This document shows positions 8,435-17,307 of a stretch of DNA of 64,000 bases, piece by piece. Both the position numbers and the translations under genes were made by a program. Position 1 is the first letter of the stretch; every line of letters starts with the position of its first letter. The stretch is from Bartonella taylorii 8TBB (lineage in GTDB: Bacteria; Pseudomonadota; Alphaproteobacteria; Rhizobiales; Rhizobiaceae), in contig NZ_CADEAG010000001.1 in assembly GCF_902825155.1 (NCBI RefSeq), positions 1 to 64,000 of the forward strand. Direction: 5' to 3'. The notes under the pieces were generated by a model, which had not been told where the DNA came from, made no database searches, and saw only the letters and a list, made by a program, of their open reading frames with translations.

Positions 8435-9448
8435 ATGATCGTTACGCACTTTCCAAAGCCTCCCATGGATAAATCGCATCTAAGCGCTCTCATGCAAGCA
8501 ATCAGAGGAGCTGATATTTGTGTTTTATACCAAGCCACAAATCTGGTCTATTTATGGGCTGAAAACTTACCGCAACATTTACATAATAAGTGGCGGGTGG
8601 GATGTCGTGACAGTGATTTTTTTTCCCTTGATCTTGCAGACAACATGGAAACAATTAAATTGCAGGTTTTAGCCACCGGCAAAATGCAAACCATCGAAGC
8701 TCGATTTGAGGATATGGCCAAACAAGCGATTTGGTACAAATTTTCTATTGATTGTCACCACAATGATAATGGAGACATTATCGGTATTATCACCACGGGT
8801 GTTGATATTTCAGGATTACGCCGACGTGAGCAAGTGCTGAAAATACTCCTTCGAGAAGTCAGCCACCGTTCTAAAAATCTTCTTGCCATCATTCAAAGTA
8901 TTGCCAGCCAAACGGCACGTTATACTGAATCTTTGCCAATTTTCTTACGCAAATTTCAAGGGCGACTCCATTCTCTTTCCCATTCTCAAGATCTGATCAC
9001 CGATTCTGATTGGCGTGGTGCGCAATTTCGCGAATTGGTACAAACGCAGGCCTTAGGCTACTTGATGAAAGAAACAGAACGTTTTTCACTTGAAGGTGTA
9101 GATCCTTATCTTTTTCCGAATGCCGCTTTGCATATTGGCTTGGCTTTTCATGAACTCATTGTCAATTCTCTTTCTTTTGGTGCCCTATCACAAGAAAAAG
9201 GAAATGTATGTGTACGCTGTGAAACCCACACAAAAATGGATGGAAAAACGCAACTCCTCATCAGTTGGAATGAAAATTTTGCAGCAGGCACTCTTCTCTC
9301 TAGCGAACAAAAAGCCTGTTTTGGAAGTGCTGTCCTAGAAAAGATTGTTCCCGTTTCTGTAAATGGTTCTGCTTCTTTCAAATTGACCGAGACAGGAATT
9401 GTTTACTGTTTGTGGGTTCCAGATACTTATTTTGATATCTTTATTTAA
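8435..9448 (+). CDS. PAS-containing HWE-family sensor histidine kinase
   Basis: Soluble kinase (337 residues, no membrane segment) immediately downstream of phyR. A PAS-like sensor occupies about 20-130 and ends in GVDISGLRRRE. The phospho-acceptor is H144 in EVSHRSKNLLAIIQSIASQTAR, typical of HWE kinases. The ATPase part shows AFHELIVNSLSFGALS and the diagnostic W-x-E (SWNE). It is the likely cytoplasmic input to PhyR, complementing the membrane kinase on the other side of the locus. A second in-frame ATG at 8468 is a possible start. The signal it senses is unknown. Confidence 0.93.
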   Translation: MIVTHFPKPPMDKSHLSALMQAIRGADICVLYQATNLVYLWAENLPQHLHNKWRVGCRDSDFFSLDLADNMETIKLQVLATGKMQTIEARFEDMAKQAIWYKFSIDCHHNDNGDIIGIITTGVDISGLRRREQVLKILLREVSHRSKNLLAIIQSIASQTARYTESLPIFLRKFQGRLHSLSHSQDLITDSDWRGAQFRELVQTQALGYLMKETERFSLEGVDPYLFPNAALHIGLAFHELIVNSLSFGALSQEKGNVCVRCETHTKMDGKTQLLISWNENFAAGTLLSSEQKACFGSAVLEKIVPVSVNGSASFKLTETGIVYCLWVPDTYFDIFI

Positions 9449-9559
9449 AAAAGCAGTTTAAAAGCCGAGTGCCGTAATATGAAAAACCAAACATTCTAAG
9501 AGTTGTTCTCATCACCACCATTATAGCCTAGTCAAAAGACACTTTCTCCATAAACCAAT

Positions 9560-9634
9560 CGCTGGAACCTAACCCGCTGGAACCTAACCCGCTGGAACCT
9601 AACCCGCTGGAACCTAACCCGCTGGAACCTAGAA
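9560..9634 (+). repeat. 15-bp minisatellite, five copies, each bearing GGAAC
   Basis: Unit CGCTGGAACCTAACC begins at 9560, 9575, 9590, 9605 and 9620. Every unit contains GGAAC, the EcfG -35 motif. Only the last copy has a matching -10 element at the right distance. Confidence 0.95.
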
Positions 9635-9648
9635 CCTTTAAAAACGTT
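9624..9648 (+). promoter_or_regulatory. Consensus EcfG (general stress response) promoter
   Basis: GGAAC at 9624-9628, a 16-base spacer, then CGTT at 9645-9648 exactly match the alphaproteobacterial EcfG promoter consensus. It points at the small exported protein gene starting at 9724 and, beyond it, the gene at 10121. It sits less than 200 bases downstream of the kinase that ends the phyR operon. Confidence 0.8.
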
Positions 9649-9723
9649 TATTCGTAAAGAAAAGACCACTAGAACTGGCAAAGTAAGCTCTATGTTGTCA
9701 ACCTCTTATTTGGAAAGTATTTT

Positions 9724-10047
9724 ATGAATACCCTGGTTTTTATCCTCTTATTGGTTTCCTGTACGGATGATTTTAACAGCTGTTATTCTAACAATACAAT
9801 GGTTAAAACCTACAAAACAGCGCAAGCATGTGAACAAGCCATGATACCTTCCACAAAAAAATTTGCTTCTTATGGGCAACAAATCTTTGCCCAATGCACA
9901 AGCATACAGGAAAACTTACATCAACAAGACGTAAAGTTAATCTGGTACGTGACCAACCAAGGCAATTTTCTGCTTAAAACCCAAAATAGGAACGATAAGA
10001 TATCTATTCACGAAGAAAATATTTCCCTGCCTCATCCCTTTTTCTAG
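9724..10047 (+). CDS. Small exported protein, putative EcfG target
   Basis: 107 residues with a short hydrophobic N-terminus (about 1-13, LVFILLLVSC) that could be a signal peptide or lipoprotein-like signal, followed by several cysteines (CYS, QACEQAM, QCTS). No catalytic motif or named family was recognised. It lies about 75 bases downstream of a consensus EcfG promoter, so it is probably a general-stress gene. The start at 9724 follows GGAAAG at a workable distance. Function unknown. Confidence 0.7.
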   Translation: MNTLVFILLLVSCTDDFNSCYSNNTMVKTYKTAQACEQAMIPSTKKFASYGQQIFAQCTSIQENLHQQDVKLIWYVTNQGNFLLKTQNRNDKISIHEENISLPHPFF

Positions 10048-10120
10048 GGCTTCCCTCTATAAACCTCTTGCATAAAAAACCTTAAAAGCATAAACCCATC
10101 AAGCTCTAAGGAAACAATCC

Positions 10121-10585
10121 ATGGAAGAGGCCAGCATAATGGATCATAAGCAAATTCAACCTTCAAAAGACCATTGCACAGAGCAATATGCACACCCTCA
10201 AGATCCCCCCTTAGACCCTGCAGTAGAACGCGTGAGAAAAAAACTCATGCTTGTCATGATTATTTCCATTTCAATTACGCTTATTCTTATACTTGCTGTT
10301 CTCTTCGCGGTCATATACAAAACCGTAACAATGGGACCAACTCCAAAACAAACAGACCTCTTTTTCTCTCACAATACAAATCAAAAAGCTGTCCACCACA
10401 TGCTTTCCTTACCGAAAAACACGCAGATTTTGTCGCAAAGCCTCTCAGAGTACAATATTATGTTGAAAATTTTAACACCAGACGGGCAGACAAAATTTAT
10501 GATTTACAATTATCATACCGGTACACTCATCGCCATTCTTTCTGTTGAGACAACAGAAGAAACATTGAATCCCTTGCCCCGTTAA
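10121..10585 (+). CDS. Single-pass membrane protein of unknown function
   Basis: 154 residues: a hydrophilic N-terminus of about 40 residues, one strong membrane helix (about 43-65, LVMIISISITLILILAVLFAV), then a soluble domain predicted to face the periplasm. The layout resembles small alphaproteobacterial proteins such as DUF6476, but I am not sure of that assignment. The ATG at 10121 follows CTAAGGAAAC; an internal ATG at residue 7 is an alternative. It may be co-transcribed with the upstream small exported gene from the EcfG promoter (75-base gap). Confidence 0.72.
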   Translation: MEEASIMDHKQIQPSKDHCTEQYAHPQDPPLDPAVERVRKKLMLVMIISISITLILILAVLFAVIYKTVTMGPTPKQTDLFFSHNTNQKAVHHMLSLPKNTQILSQSLSEYNIMLKILTPDGQTKFMIYNYHTGTLIAILSVETTEETLNPLPR

Positions 10586-10605
10586 AAGAATACTGCCCCA
10601 CTTAA

Positions 10606-10860
10606 ATATCTACTCTGCTTTAAACACTTTCCTCTGCTGCAAACCATGTCCACTCAAAGTGCCTCTGTGGTTTTTCTGCATCTCTTTATCTCATACAGGC
10701 AGAGAAGAAACTTTTACCAACAACCCGTCTTCATTTCTGAAAAAACTCTGACGTTTCCTATGGAAAATGCAAAAGCAAGTTTAAAATAGGGAAACTCAAG
10801 GAATACTTCTTCTCGAAATGCACCACGCATTGCCAGTTGTTAGCAACATGTCCCACAAGC
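10606..10860 (-). pseudogene. Decayed copy of the 3' end of the DUF4167 gene
   Basis: The plus-strand sequence aligns in order with about 10872-11080, the last third of the neighbouring DUF4167 gene. Shared blocks include CATTTTCCTCTGC/CACTTTCCTCTGC, the GGCATCTC region and TCAAGGAAT. Substitutions and indels have destroyed the frame. It lies directly downstream of the intact gene and on the same strand, so it is a tandem duplication of the gene's tail. Confidence 0.8.
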
Positions 10861-10880
10861 ACTAAACATCAGGCTCTACT

Positions 10881-11630
10881 TTAAGCATTTTCCTCTGCCG
10901 AAGATACAACTACCCGACGACGACGCGGTTTTCTTGGCATCTCCTTATTTAAGGCAGGGAGAGAGGAAACTTTTTCCGTTGATGTATCTCCATTCTGAGG
11001 AGCTTCAGACGTTGCCCGTGAAAGTTCAAAATGTGAAATTTCAAGGAATGGTTCTTCTTGCGCACGCATATTACGTCGCCGTGAAATTCGCCGAGTTTTT
11101 TTGACAGGCTCAACACTTTCTTCAGCAATGCACTGCTCTTGAGCGCTTTCCTCATCCGACAAAGCATGAACTTCTAATGTATCTTCATACACATGTCCAT
11201 TTTGTGCTTTGGCGTGCTGACCATGTCCATTTTTTTGCGATGGTGCTTGTGGTACATCCGTATCATAAGCAACAGGGCCTTTTTTTTCACCTTCAGCGTT
11301 TATTTCACCGCATTCTTGTTCATTATTTTCATCCCGGTTTTCATCACATCTGGCAGATTGGTTTTGTCCAACCGCTGCCAGAATAATACGCAAGTAGTGC
11401 TCGGCATGTTGGAGATAATTCTCTGACATAACACGATCGCCAGCACCTTGTGCATCACGCGCAAGACTTATGTACTTATCAGCAATTTGCTGAGCATTTC
11501 CACGAATCTTAACATCCGGACCGCTACTTTCATAATTCCGAGACAAGGGGTTAGGGCCGCGACGATTATTATTATTGTTATTACCATTATTATTGCGACC
11601 GCGTACCCGTCTATTTTGTTGTGGCCTCAT
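10881..11630 (-). CDS. DUF4167 domain protein
   Basis: 249 residues. The N-terminus is rich in Arg, Asn and Gly (RRVRGRNNNGNNNNNNRRG). It is followed by the conserved DUF4167 core at about 35-90 (DVKIRGNAQQIADKYISLARDAQGAGDRVMSENYLQHAEHYLRI cut here to its recognisable pieces), an acidic linker, and a basic C-terminus (KPRRRRVVV). The family is widespread in Rhizobiales; a nucleic-acid-binding role is suggested by composition only. Asn codons form an AAT/AAC repeat near the 5' end. Its tail has been duplicated downstream. Confidence 0.9.
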   Translation of the reverse strand: MRPQQNRRVRGRNNNGNNNNNNRRGPNPLSRNYESSGPDVKIRGNAQQIADKYISLARDAQGAGDRVMSENYLQHAEHYLRIILAAVGQNQSARCDENRDENNEQECGEINAEGEKKGPVAYDTDVPQAPSQKNGHGQHAKAQNGHVYEDTLEVHALSDEESAQEQCIAEESVEPVKKTRRISRRRNMRAQEEPFLEISHFELSRATSEAPQNGDTSTEKVSSLPALNKEMPRKPRRRRVVVSSAEENA

Positions 11631-12434
11631 CTTTATCCCTTTTTGGAGTGTGTGTGTGTCCTCATTGCATTATCTTCTGATAACGCTAATCATGTTCAAA
11701 ATACGGTTATCAGGCTATCTGCGTTCTATTTTACTCAAATGATACCTACTGATATTTTAATACCTATCGATATTTGATATAAAGAATATATTTTCTGAAA
11801 ATCACAAAAACATCAGGGAAATCATAAGCCTAAAATTCCCTACTCTTCTGCTAACCAGCGGAAACCTAGTGCTGTTCACATAAAATGCCAAGTGTTTTTT
11901 TTTAAATAGACCATATTTTACTAAAAAAATAATCATCTTGTGGAAAAACAAAAAACGAAAATAAGCACCAAGCACCCCCAGCAAATAAACAATTTCTGCC
12001 AGAGAACAATAGCGGCTCTTTTTTTTGTTCTAAAACCACCAAGTTTTAAAAACGCCGATATTCCCTACCCCTTTGTGCACCAAACTCACAAGCACCATGC
12101 CTCCACGAGTTACTGCACAAACATATCTACTTTATAAACATAGCCTTTCTTCTGTGCTAAAGCAACCCCTTTGTGAACGATAATCCACTACTCTGTTACA
12201 AAAGCCCCTAATTTTATAAATAGATTAACAACAAGCATTATTCAAGTCTTATGATCACCAACAGATCAGTCTTCTTGCCAAAATCCAGTCACTACACTAC
12301 AAATTTCTAGTTTAGCTTTACAAGCTTTATAAATAAATTGAACCCTTTATTTATAATAAATATAATAAACGCACTGTAAAAGCCAAAGATAAAAACACTA
12401 AAAAAGATAAGCTTCTGAGAAAGAAACGATCAAC
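11631..12434. other. 800-base AT-rich intergenic region
   Basis: No supportable gene. Short open frames lack codon structure and domain resemblance. It holds the promoter region of the DUF4167 gene (minus) and of the FdhE-like gene (plus). A GT-rich stretch (TGTGTGTGTG) lies just upstream of the DUF4167 start. Confidence 0.45.
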
Positions 12435-13382
12435 ATGCTGGGTACGCCAAAAGATTCAGAATCGCCTCAAAAAAATCCAAGGTTTATAAAGAAGAATGAT
12501 ACAATGGGTTCTTCGATTTTCATTATACTGCCTCATCAGGAAACTTTGTTTGCAAAACGCTGTGATCGTTTTGCACAGTTAGCCAATACCCTAGCAAACA
12601 AAGAGGCCCTGCTTTTTTTTGCGCATTTTTGTGATGCCCAACAACAATCGACCGAAAAATTTAAAGATTTTGCCATCCCTCTTAGTCGCTTTGGCGCCAC
12701 TTCAAAGCTCCCTCTTGATCGCTCAAAACTTCTTACTTTGGGCTTTTATGAAAGCATTGTTGAAGATTTTTTGAAACGACTGTCAACCACAACATTCTCT
12801 AATCAAGGATTCTCAGCAACAAGACAAGAAGCTTTAAAACGGACACATCAACAAAAAGACCAATGGCGCCTGTGGGGAAACAATCTCTTAAACCACATTC
12901 TCCCCCCACAGCAATTAACAGAACATATTTTTATCACCGGCGCATTGCAAATTATGTATTCCTTGGCTGCTTCACAGCTTGATGCACAAAACTTAACCCC
13001 ACAACAAAACAACCTCTGTCCTGCCTGTAGCGGCACACATTCTGCCAATCTCATTATGGATGTAAAACCGCACAAAACTATAAAATTTTGTTCTTGCCTT
13101 TATTGCGGCACTCTATGGAATACCCCATACACCCAATGTACTTTCTGTGAAACAACGCAGAACATTTCCCTCCACACAAGCGAAAATATTCCCGAAGGTA
13201 TTTTATTTGAAACGTGTGACATATGTGGCTTTTATTGCAAACAATTCAATCAGCATAAAAATCCTACACTCGATGTTTTTGCCGATGATATTAGCACCCC
13301 CACGGCTCACTTTTTACACACAACCTCTTCTCATTTTAAGTATAAGAGCTTTAATCCCTTTTCAGCAGAAGACAGAAAGTAA
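12435..13382 (+). CDS. fdhE: FdhE-like formate dehydrogenase accessory protein
   Basis: 315 residues with the C-terminal zinc-ribbon pattern of FdhE. Four CxxC-type pairs are visible between about 195 and 275: CPAC, CLYCG (preceded by C), CTFC and CDICG. The N-terminal helical part (about 30-180) matches the family layout. FdhE assists activation of periplasmic formate dehydrogenase. No fdh structural gene is in this window, so its local role is open. The ATG at 12435 is taken; an ATG at residue 24 (after a hydrophilic stretch) is an alternative start. Confidence 0.82.
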   Translation: MLGTPKDSESPQKNPRFIKKNDTMGSSIFIILPHQETLFAKRCDRFAQLANTLANKEALLFFAHFCDAQQQSTEKFKDFAIPLSRFGATSKLPLDRSKLLTLGFYESIVEDFLKRLSTTTFSNQGFSATRQEALKRTHQQKDQWRLWGNNLLNHILPPQQLTEHIFITGALQIMYSLAASQLDAQNLTPQQNNLCPACSGTHSANLIMDVKPHKTIKFCSCLYCGTLWNTPYTQCTFCETTQNISLHTSENIPEGILFETCDICGFYCKQFNQHKNPTLDVFADDISTPTAHFLHTTSSHFKYKSFNPFSAEDRK

Positions 13383-13994
13383 CGCACTTCATTCTAAGCT
13401 CAAGAGCTTAACACCAGAAAAGTCTCTAAAAGAACTCCACTTCCGGCAGCCGCAAAGGAAAGCTGCCGGAAACGCATGGAGCGATGACAAAAAATTTAAA
13501 ACCACGGATCTTACACAGAACAATGTAAAAAATACAATATTTCCCTTGCCACCTAACGCGTACTATAACAAGTGCCCAAACAGCCCTTCTTATCAAGAAC
13601 AATACGGTATTTTTATGGTTTATATTGAAGCGATCTTCAGAGGAAGAATGCACAAGTTCCAATATAAGAAAATGAATGCTCTTCGTGCGCACTAAAGCAA
13701 AGTCAAAAATACATTTTACCTCCCTTTTTCATCGCTCAGAACAATATCCATGAAGAAAGCAAACAAGGTTTAGTCTTTGTCTTTTCCTCTTTGTAATGTC
13801 TTGCAAATCGTGGGATAAAAAGAAAAATTTCAAAAGAGAAGCGCGTGCTCATTCAACAATGAGAGGATTTTTGTTCGTCAAAATGACGCGAATATAGAAA
13901 CAGTTATGGACAAAACTAATAAGCTTTTATATTTTTTCATCAAATTTCGCATACTCTTAAGTTTCTATGTAAAAATAAACTTCCAAGTAAAAAC
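13383..13994. other. Intergenic region with a strong hairpin
   Basis: No supportable gene in 610 bases. Near the start, TTCCGGCAGC (13441-13450) and GCTGCCGGAA (13462-13471) form a perfect 10-bp stem with an 11-base loop. The hairpin follows the fdhE-like gene by about 60 bases and may end its transcript, but no T-run follows, so it is not a classical terminator. Confidence 0.5.
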
Positions 13995-14450
13995 TTAAAA
14001 ATGGTTGCGGACCGTGCCTTTTCCCCCCTCTTTTTCCTTTTCTTTTTCACTCATAAAACAATCCCTTAAAAGAAAATAATTTCCATCCCCCGGTCGCACT
14101 ATTTTCATACATTTTTTCTTTGTAAGCTCAGAAATCGTGTCCCACATTTCACGAACGGTAAAATAGGCTTCACTTTCTACATTAATACAATGCTGATAGA
14201 CTTCCTTTTTCATATCAGGCATAACTGAAGCAGCAATTTCCTTGCAATATACGCGGTGATCAAAGACTGGAATCGTCAATTCAACAGGCGCTTTTTGTGC
14301 TATTTGTTTATGAGCAGAAAAAGAACTGATCATTTTTACAACAACAACGCAAAACACCACGATACAAAAGAGCACCATGAAAACAAAAGCGATCTTTCGA
14401 TATAATCTTTTGAAATAAGCTTTTTGTCTTGCGCGGATCCTTTTTTCCAT
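13995..14450 (-). CDS. Small single-pass membrane protein of unknown function
   Basis: About 151 residues when started at the ATG at 14450, which is preceded by AAAGGATA. A longer frame to 14513 exists but adds a non-conserved-looking extension. A very basic N-terminus (EKRIRARQKAYFKRLYRK) precedes one membrane helix (about 20-42), so the C-terminal domain with several cysteines probably faces the periplasm. No family recognised. It stands alone between long non-coding stretches. Confidence 0.65.
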   Translation of the reverse strand: MEKRIRARQKAYFKRLYRKIAFVFMVLFCIVVFCVVVVKMISSFSAHKQIAQKAPVELTIPVFDHRVYCKEIAASVMPDMKKEVYQHCINVESEAYFTVREMWDTISELTKKKCMKIVRPGDGNYFLLRDCFMSEKEKEKEGGKGTVRNHF

Positions 14451-14513
14451 AAAGACTATATCCTTTAACACCTGAAGGTAGCATTCTACGGCAAACATTG
14501 ATAGAAGCATCAA

Positions 14514-15089
14514 TGCGCATAGTACATGTTATAACCGCAAAAAAACAATATTCTTATACCAAAATGCGCTTTTTTCTTTGTATTATAAACGTTTTATTCT
14601 TTTTGTTATTTGAAACTCTTGTTGGAAACTTTTTTCATTTCCTTCATGAAAAGCTATAGAGGCATTACCATAAGAGTTTATGGATGTAAAATGTCATACA
14701 AGCAATAGAATGGATTTTTGATCAGAATAAACAAACAATACACGCCCTCATTTTCCATGATACCATCCCCCTATTTGAGAGAGCCACTATCGCTAGTGTG
14801 CCCCTATTGCTTTTCGTAAAACTAGAAAAAATTTCACGTCACCTTTCACATTTTTCCCCATTACAATCAATACAAAGAAACCAGAAACGAAGCACGTTCC
14901 TACTGTTTTGCTTCTGAAAAGCCTCAGAAAAAATACTTATCCTTTATAAATGCCCCTTTTCGCACCGAGAACTCTTTACTAAAATAAAAGAAAGAAGGAC
15001 GATATCCCAATTTTATGATAGACTTTTCGATATCATTGAACCATCATTATGGCACAACAAGAAAAGTAAAGATCTCCATATTCTCCAAC
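14514..15089. other. Gene-free region upstream of the dead capsid copy
   Basis: About 575 bases without a supportable gene. It may contain further unrecognisable remnants of the phage segment that carried the dead capsid gene. Confidence 0.4.
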
Positions 15090-16140
15090 CCACCAATATA
15101 AAACAAAAAGATGTATGGAAGCGGATTTTCGTCACTCTACGCCATTTAAGAGAAACTTTTGAAATGACTATAAAAAATAAAAATGCCAGAGCAGTATCTC
15201 TCCTCTCCTAGGCAATAAATCTCAATACAGCATCATCCAAGTGGAAGAGAAAACGGCACAAGAATTTACAGCCACTGTCTCTTTCAACTTACGTGTCACA
15301 GCGCTAAACAGAGGTGTTACCACAGGAAACATACTGACAGGAAACGAACAACCACTCTTTTATGATGAAGTGCAAATCGAAAAATTGAGATATTGACTCC
15401 AATCGCCTGACAAGTACTGTGTTCAGAATGCTCAAGAAACTGAACATCAACTTATTAATTCATACAACGAACTTCTAAACTTGATGTTTTTCATCCAAGT
15501 CTGTGGTTATACCGCAAACAGGATAGACTTTATTGAACAAAGCTTAACGCTCAAGCCCATCCATTACGGATTTAATAAGCCAACGACTCCGACAAGTAAA
15601 CGTATCATACGCCCTTATGGAGTTCTCAAGGATGAAGATTTAACAGATCCCCAACAACACAACTTCAACCTTGACCTTATCGATCAAGCTTTCCAGCGCG
15701 CTAGAGGTACATCCCTCAAAATTCATCCAATACATATCAACAACAGAGAATTCTATGTTCTCTACCTCCACCCCACCCAAGTCACACAATTACAAAAGAA
15801 CACTGAATTCAGTTTGTGAAAAGATATTCAAAATGCAAATGAAAGAATATCACGCAACCAAAACCACCCTCTTTTTGAAAATGCGCTTGGTATATATCGT
15901 AATGTTATTTTACGGGAATCTGCTTATGTGACCAACGGTGTCCATTTAACAAACAACACAGCTCTTGCCAATGTACGCCGTGCTGTCTTGCTTGGAAGTC
16001 AAAGTGTGATCATGGCTTTTGGCAAAAACTATAGTTTTGAAACCGTTTCAATAAACAGCGATGAAAATCCACCCACTATGACTCTCGAAACCATCAGAGG
16101 CATGAAAAGACACAAGCACAGCAAATTGTCCACCAGTTAA
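15090..16140 (+). pseudogene. Dead N4-gp56-type major capsid gene (second copy)
   Basis: Translated pieces in shifting frames follow the intact capsid gene at 23387-24505 from near its N-terminus to its end. Landmarks are VSFNLRV near 15.28 kb, MFFIQVCGYTA at 15484, the HYGFN...RI.RP block, YVLYLHPTQVTQL near 15.76 kb, and NVRRAVLLG.QS near 15.97 kb. Stops near 15396 and 15819 and several frameshifts kill it. Divergence from the intact copy is high, so it descends from a different phage or an old duplication. It lies on the opposite strand to the living module. Confidence 0.9.
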
Positions 16141-16620
16141 AAACCGCCCAATCCTCTTTACAACTTTACACAAATTGCGCTCAAATTTTTTACCACAGAA
16201 GTTCGGTTTAAAAAGCCGTAACAAGTCATTTCTTTCCGTACAAGAAGCACTCCAGCTTATCTATGACAAATTACTCCATACCGACAACACCACAATATGC
16301 TTGCCAGCAGACATTCCCTCATTGTTTACTGCACACCAATCCTTTTTTGAAATTTTTACATTTTTTAGAACAACTTAAATGCATTACGGTATGCAAAGAT
16401 CAAATCGAAGATGTGAACTGGGAAGATTGAACCAATATCGAATGATACAGTTTAGCAGTTTTCTTTATTTTTTTATGCTCCACAGTCTTTCTTGCCTAGA
16501 ATAAAGTTTTCGTCTATCTGCCGTCCAACATAACCACTTTTCATGCTTAGATGAGCTTTGCTACTTGTACCACTCATTGTCATAACGCTACCAACAGTGA
16601 GGCTTATTGGGCTACCAACT
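16141..16620. other. Phage-remnant spacer
   Basis: No intact gene. A minus-strand frame at 16473-16703 (continuing NSMTDLENLKLKLLKVG and GYVGRQIDENFILG) could be the frameshifted C-terminus of the repeat protein upstream. An open stretch at about 16175-16378 (plus) has no recognised family. Confidence 0.4.
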
Positions 16621-17307
16621 TTAAGAAGTTTCAGCTTTAGATTTTCTAGGTCCGTCATAGAATTTAGAAACGTCAAAGTGAGGAGCACTATATCCCACGC
16701 CACTAACTATGCTGTGCATAAGATTAGAGAGTGCACTATTCATTGCATCAATATCCGTACTTATTCCACCACTGCCCACACTTATTCCACCACTACCCGC
16801 ACTTATTCCACCACTGCCCGCACTTATTCCACCACTGCCCGCACTTATTCCACCACTGCCCACACTTATTCCACCACTACCCGCACTTATTCCACCACTG
16901 CCCACACTTATTCCACCACTACCCGCACTTATTCCACCACTGTTCGCACTTATTCCACCACTGTCCGTACTTATTCCACCACTGTCCGTACTTATTCCAC
17001 CACTGCCCGCACTTATTCCACCACTACCCACACTTATTCCACCACTGTCCGTACTTATTCCACCATTAGCTATGCTGCTTTTATCCCCTTCTTCAACATC
17101 TTGTTTATGTTTGCCATTGGTAAGATCTGTTTTTTTCAATTGTTGTTCTAAAGCATCTAAGCGCTGCGAGATTTTTGTGATACTTTCATGCGTTTGTTTC
17201 AACAGTGCATTCAAAGGGGCATGTCCCATTCTTCCGCTGGCATAAAGCACTACACGGATATGTTCAGGATCATCGATATCAGCAATAGAAAATGGAAAAA
17301 GTGCCAT
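16621..17307 (-). CDS. Phage-associated protein with GGIS heptapeptide repeats
   Basis: 228 residues. The N-terminal part (about 1-75) has a coiled-coil-like stretch (SITKISQRLDALEQQLKK). It is followed by 15 tandem seven-residue repeats of the form GGISxxS (xx = TD, VG, AG or AN), then a C-terminus of about 45 residues. It is the last gene of the minus-strand particle module, after the tail collar gene. It is therefore plausibly a tail fibre, spike or adhesin-like appendage component; that is inference. Because units are 21 bp, repeat number can change without frameshift. A different frame stays open past its stop (to 16473), so a frameshift near 16.65 kb is possible. Confidence 0.7.
   Translation of the reverse strand: MALFPFSIADIDDPEHIRVVLYASGRMGHAPLNALLKQTHESITKISQRLDALEQQLKKTDLTNGKHKQDVEEGDKSSIANGGISTDSGGISVGSGGISAGSGGISTDSGGISTDSGGISANSGGISAGSGGISVGSGGISAGSGGISVGSGGISAGSGGISAGSGGISAGSGGISVGSGGISTDIDAMNSALSNLMHSIVSGVGYSAPHFDVSKFYDGPRKSKAETS
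16760..17074 (-). repeat. 21-bp coding minisatellite, 15 copies
   Basis: Units start at 16760 and recur every 21 bases to about 17074, with a near-invariant CTTATTCCACCACT core and a variable 7-base part. They encode the GGISxxS repeats. All other reading frames through the array are also open, which is a consequence of the unit and not evidence for extra genes. Confidence 0.95.

Noticed and set aside
9560..9634. CRISPR-like array
   Set aside because: Direct tandem copies with no spacers; the same holds for the arrays at 39106, 39351 and 59394.
13147..13695. 182-codon plus-strand frame overlapping the fdhE-like gene
   Set aside because: Out of frame with the zinc-ribbon gene it overlaps and without recognisable domains.
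16709..17245. Long open frames on the plus strand through the 21-bp repeats
   Set aside because: They are a by-product of a stop-free 21-bp unit; the minus-strand frame has a normal N-terminal domain and fits the operon.
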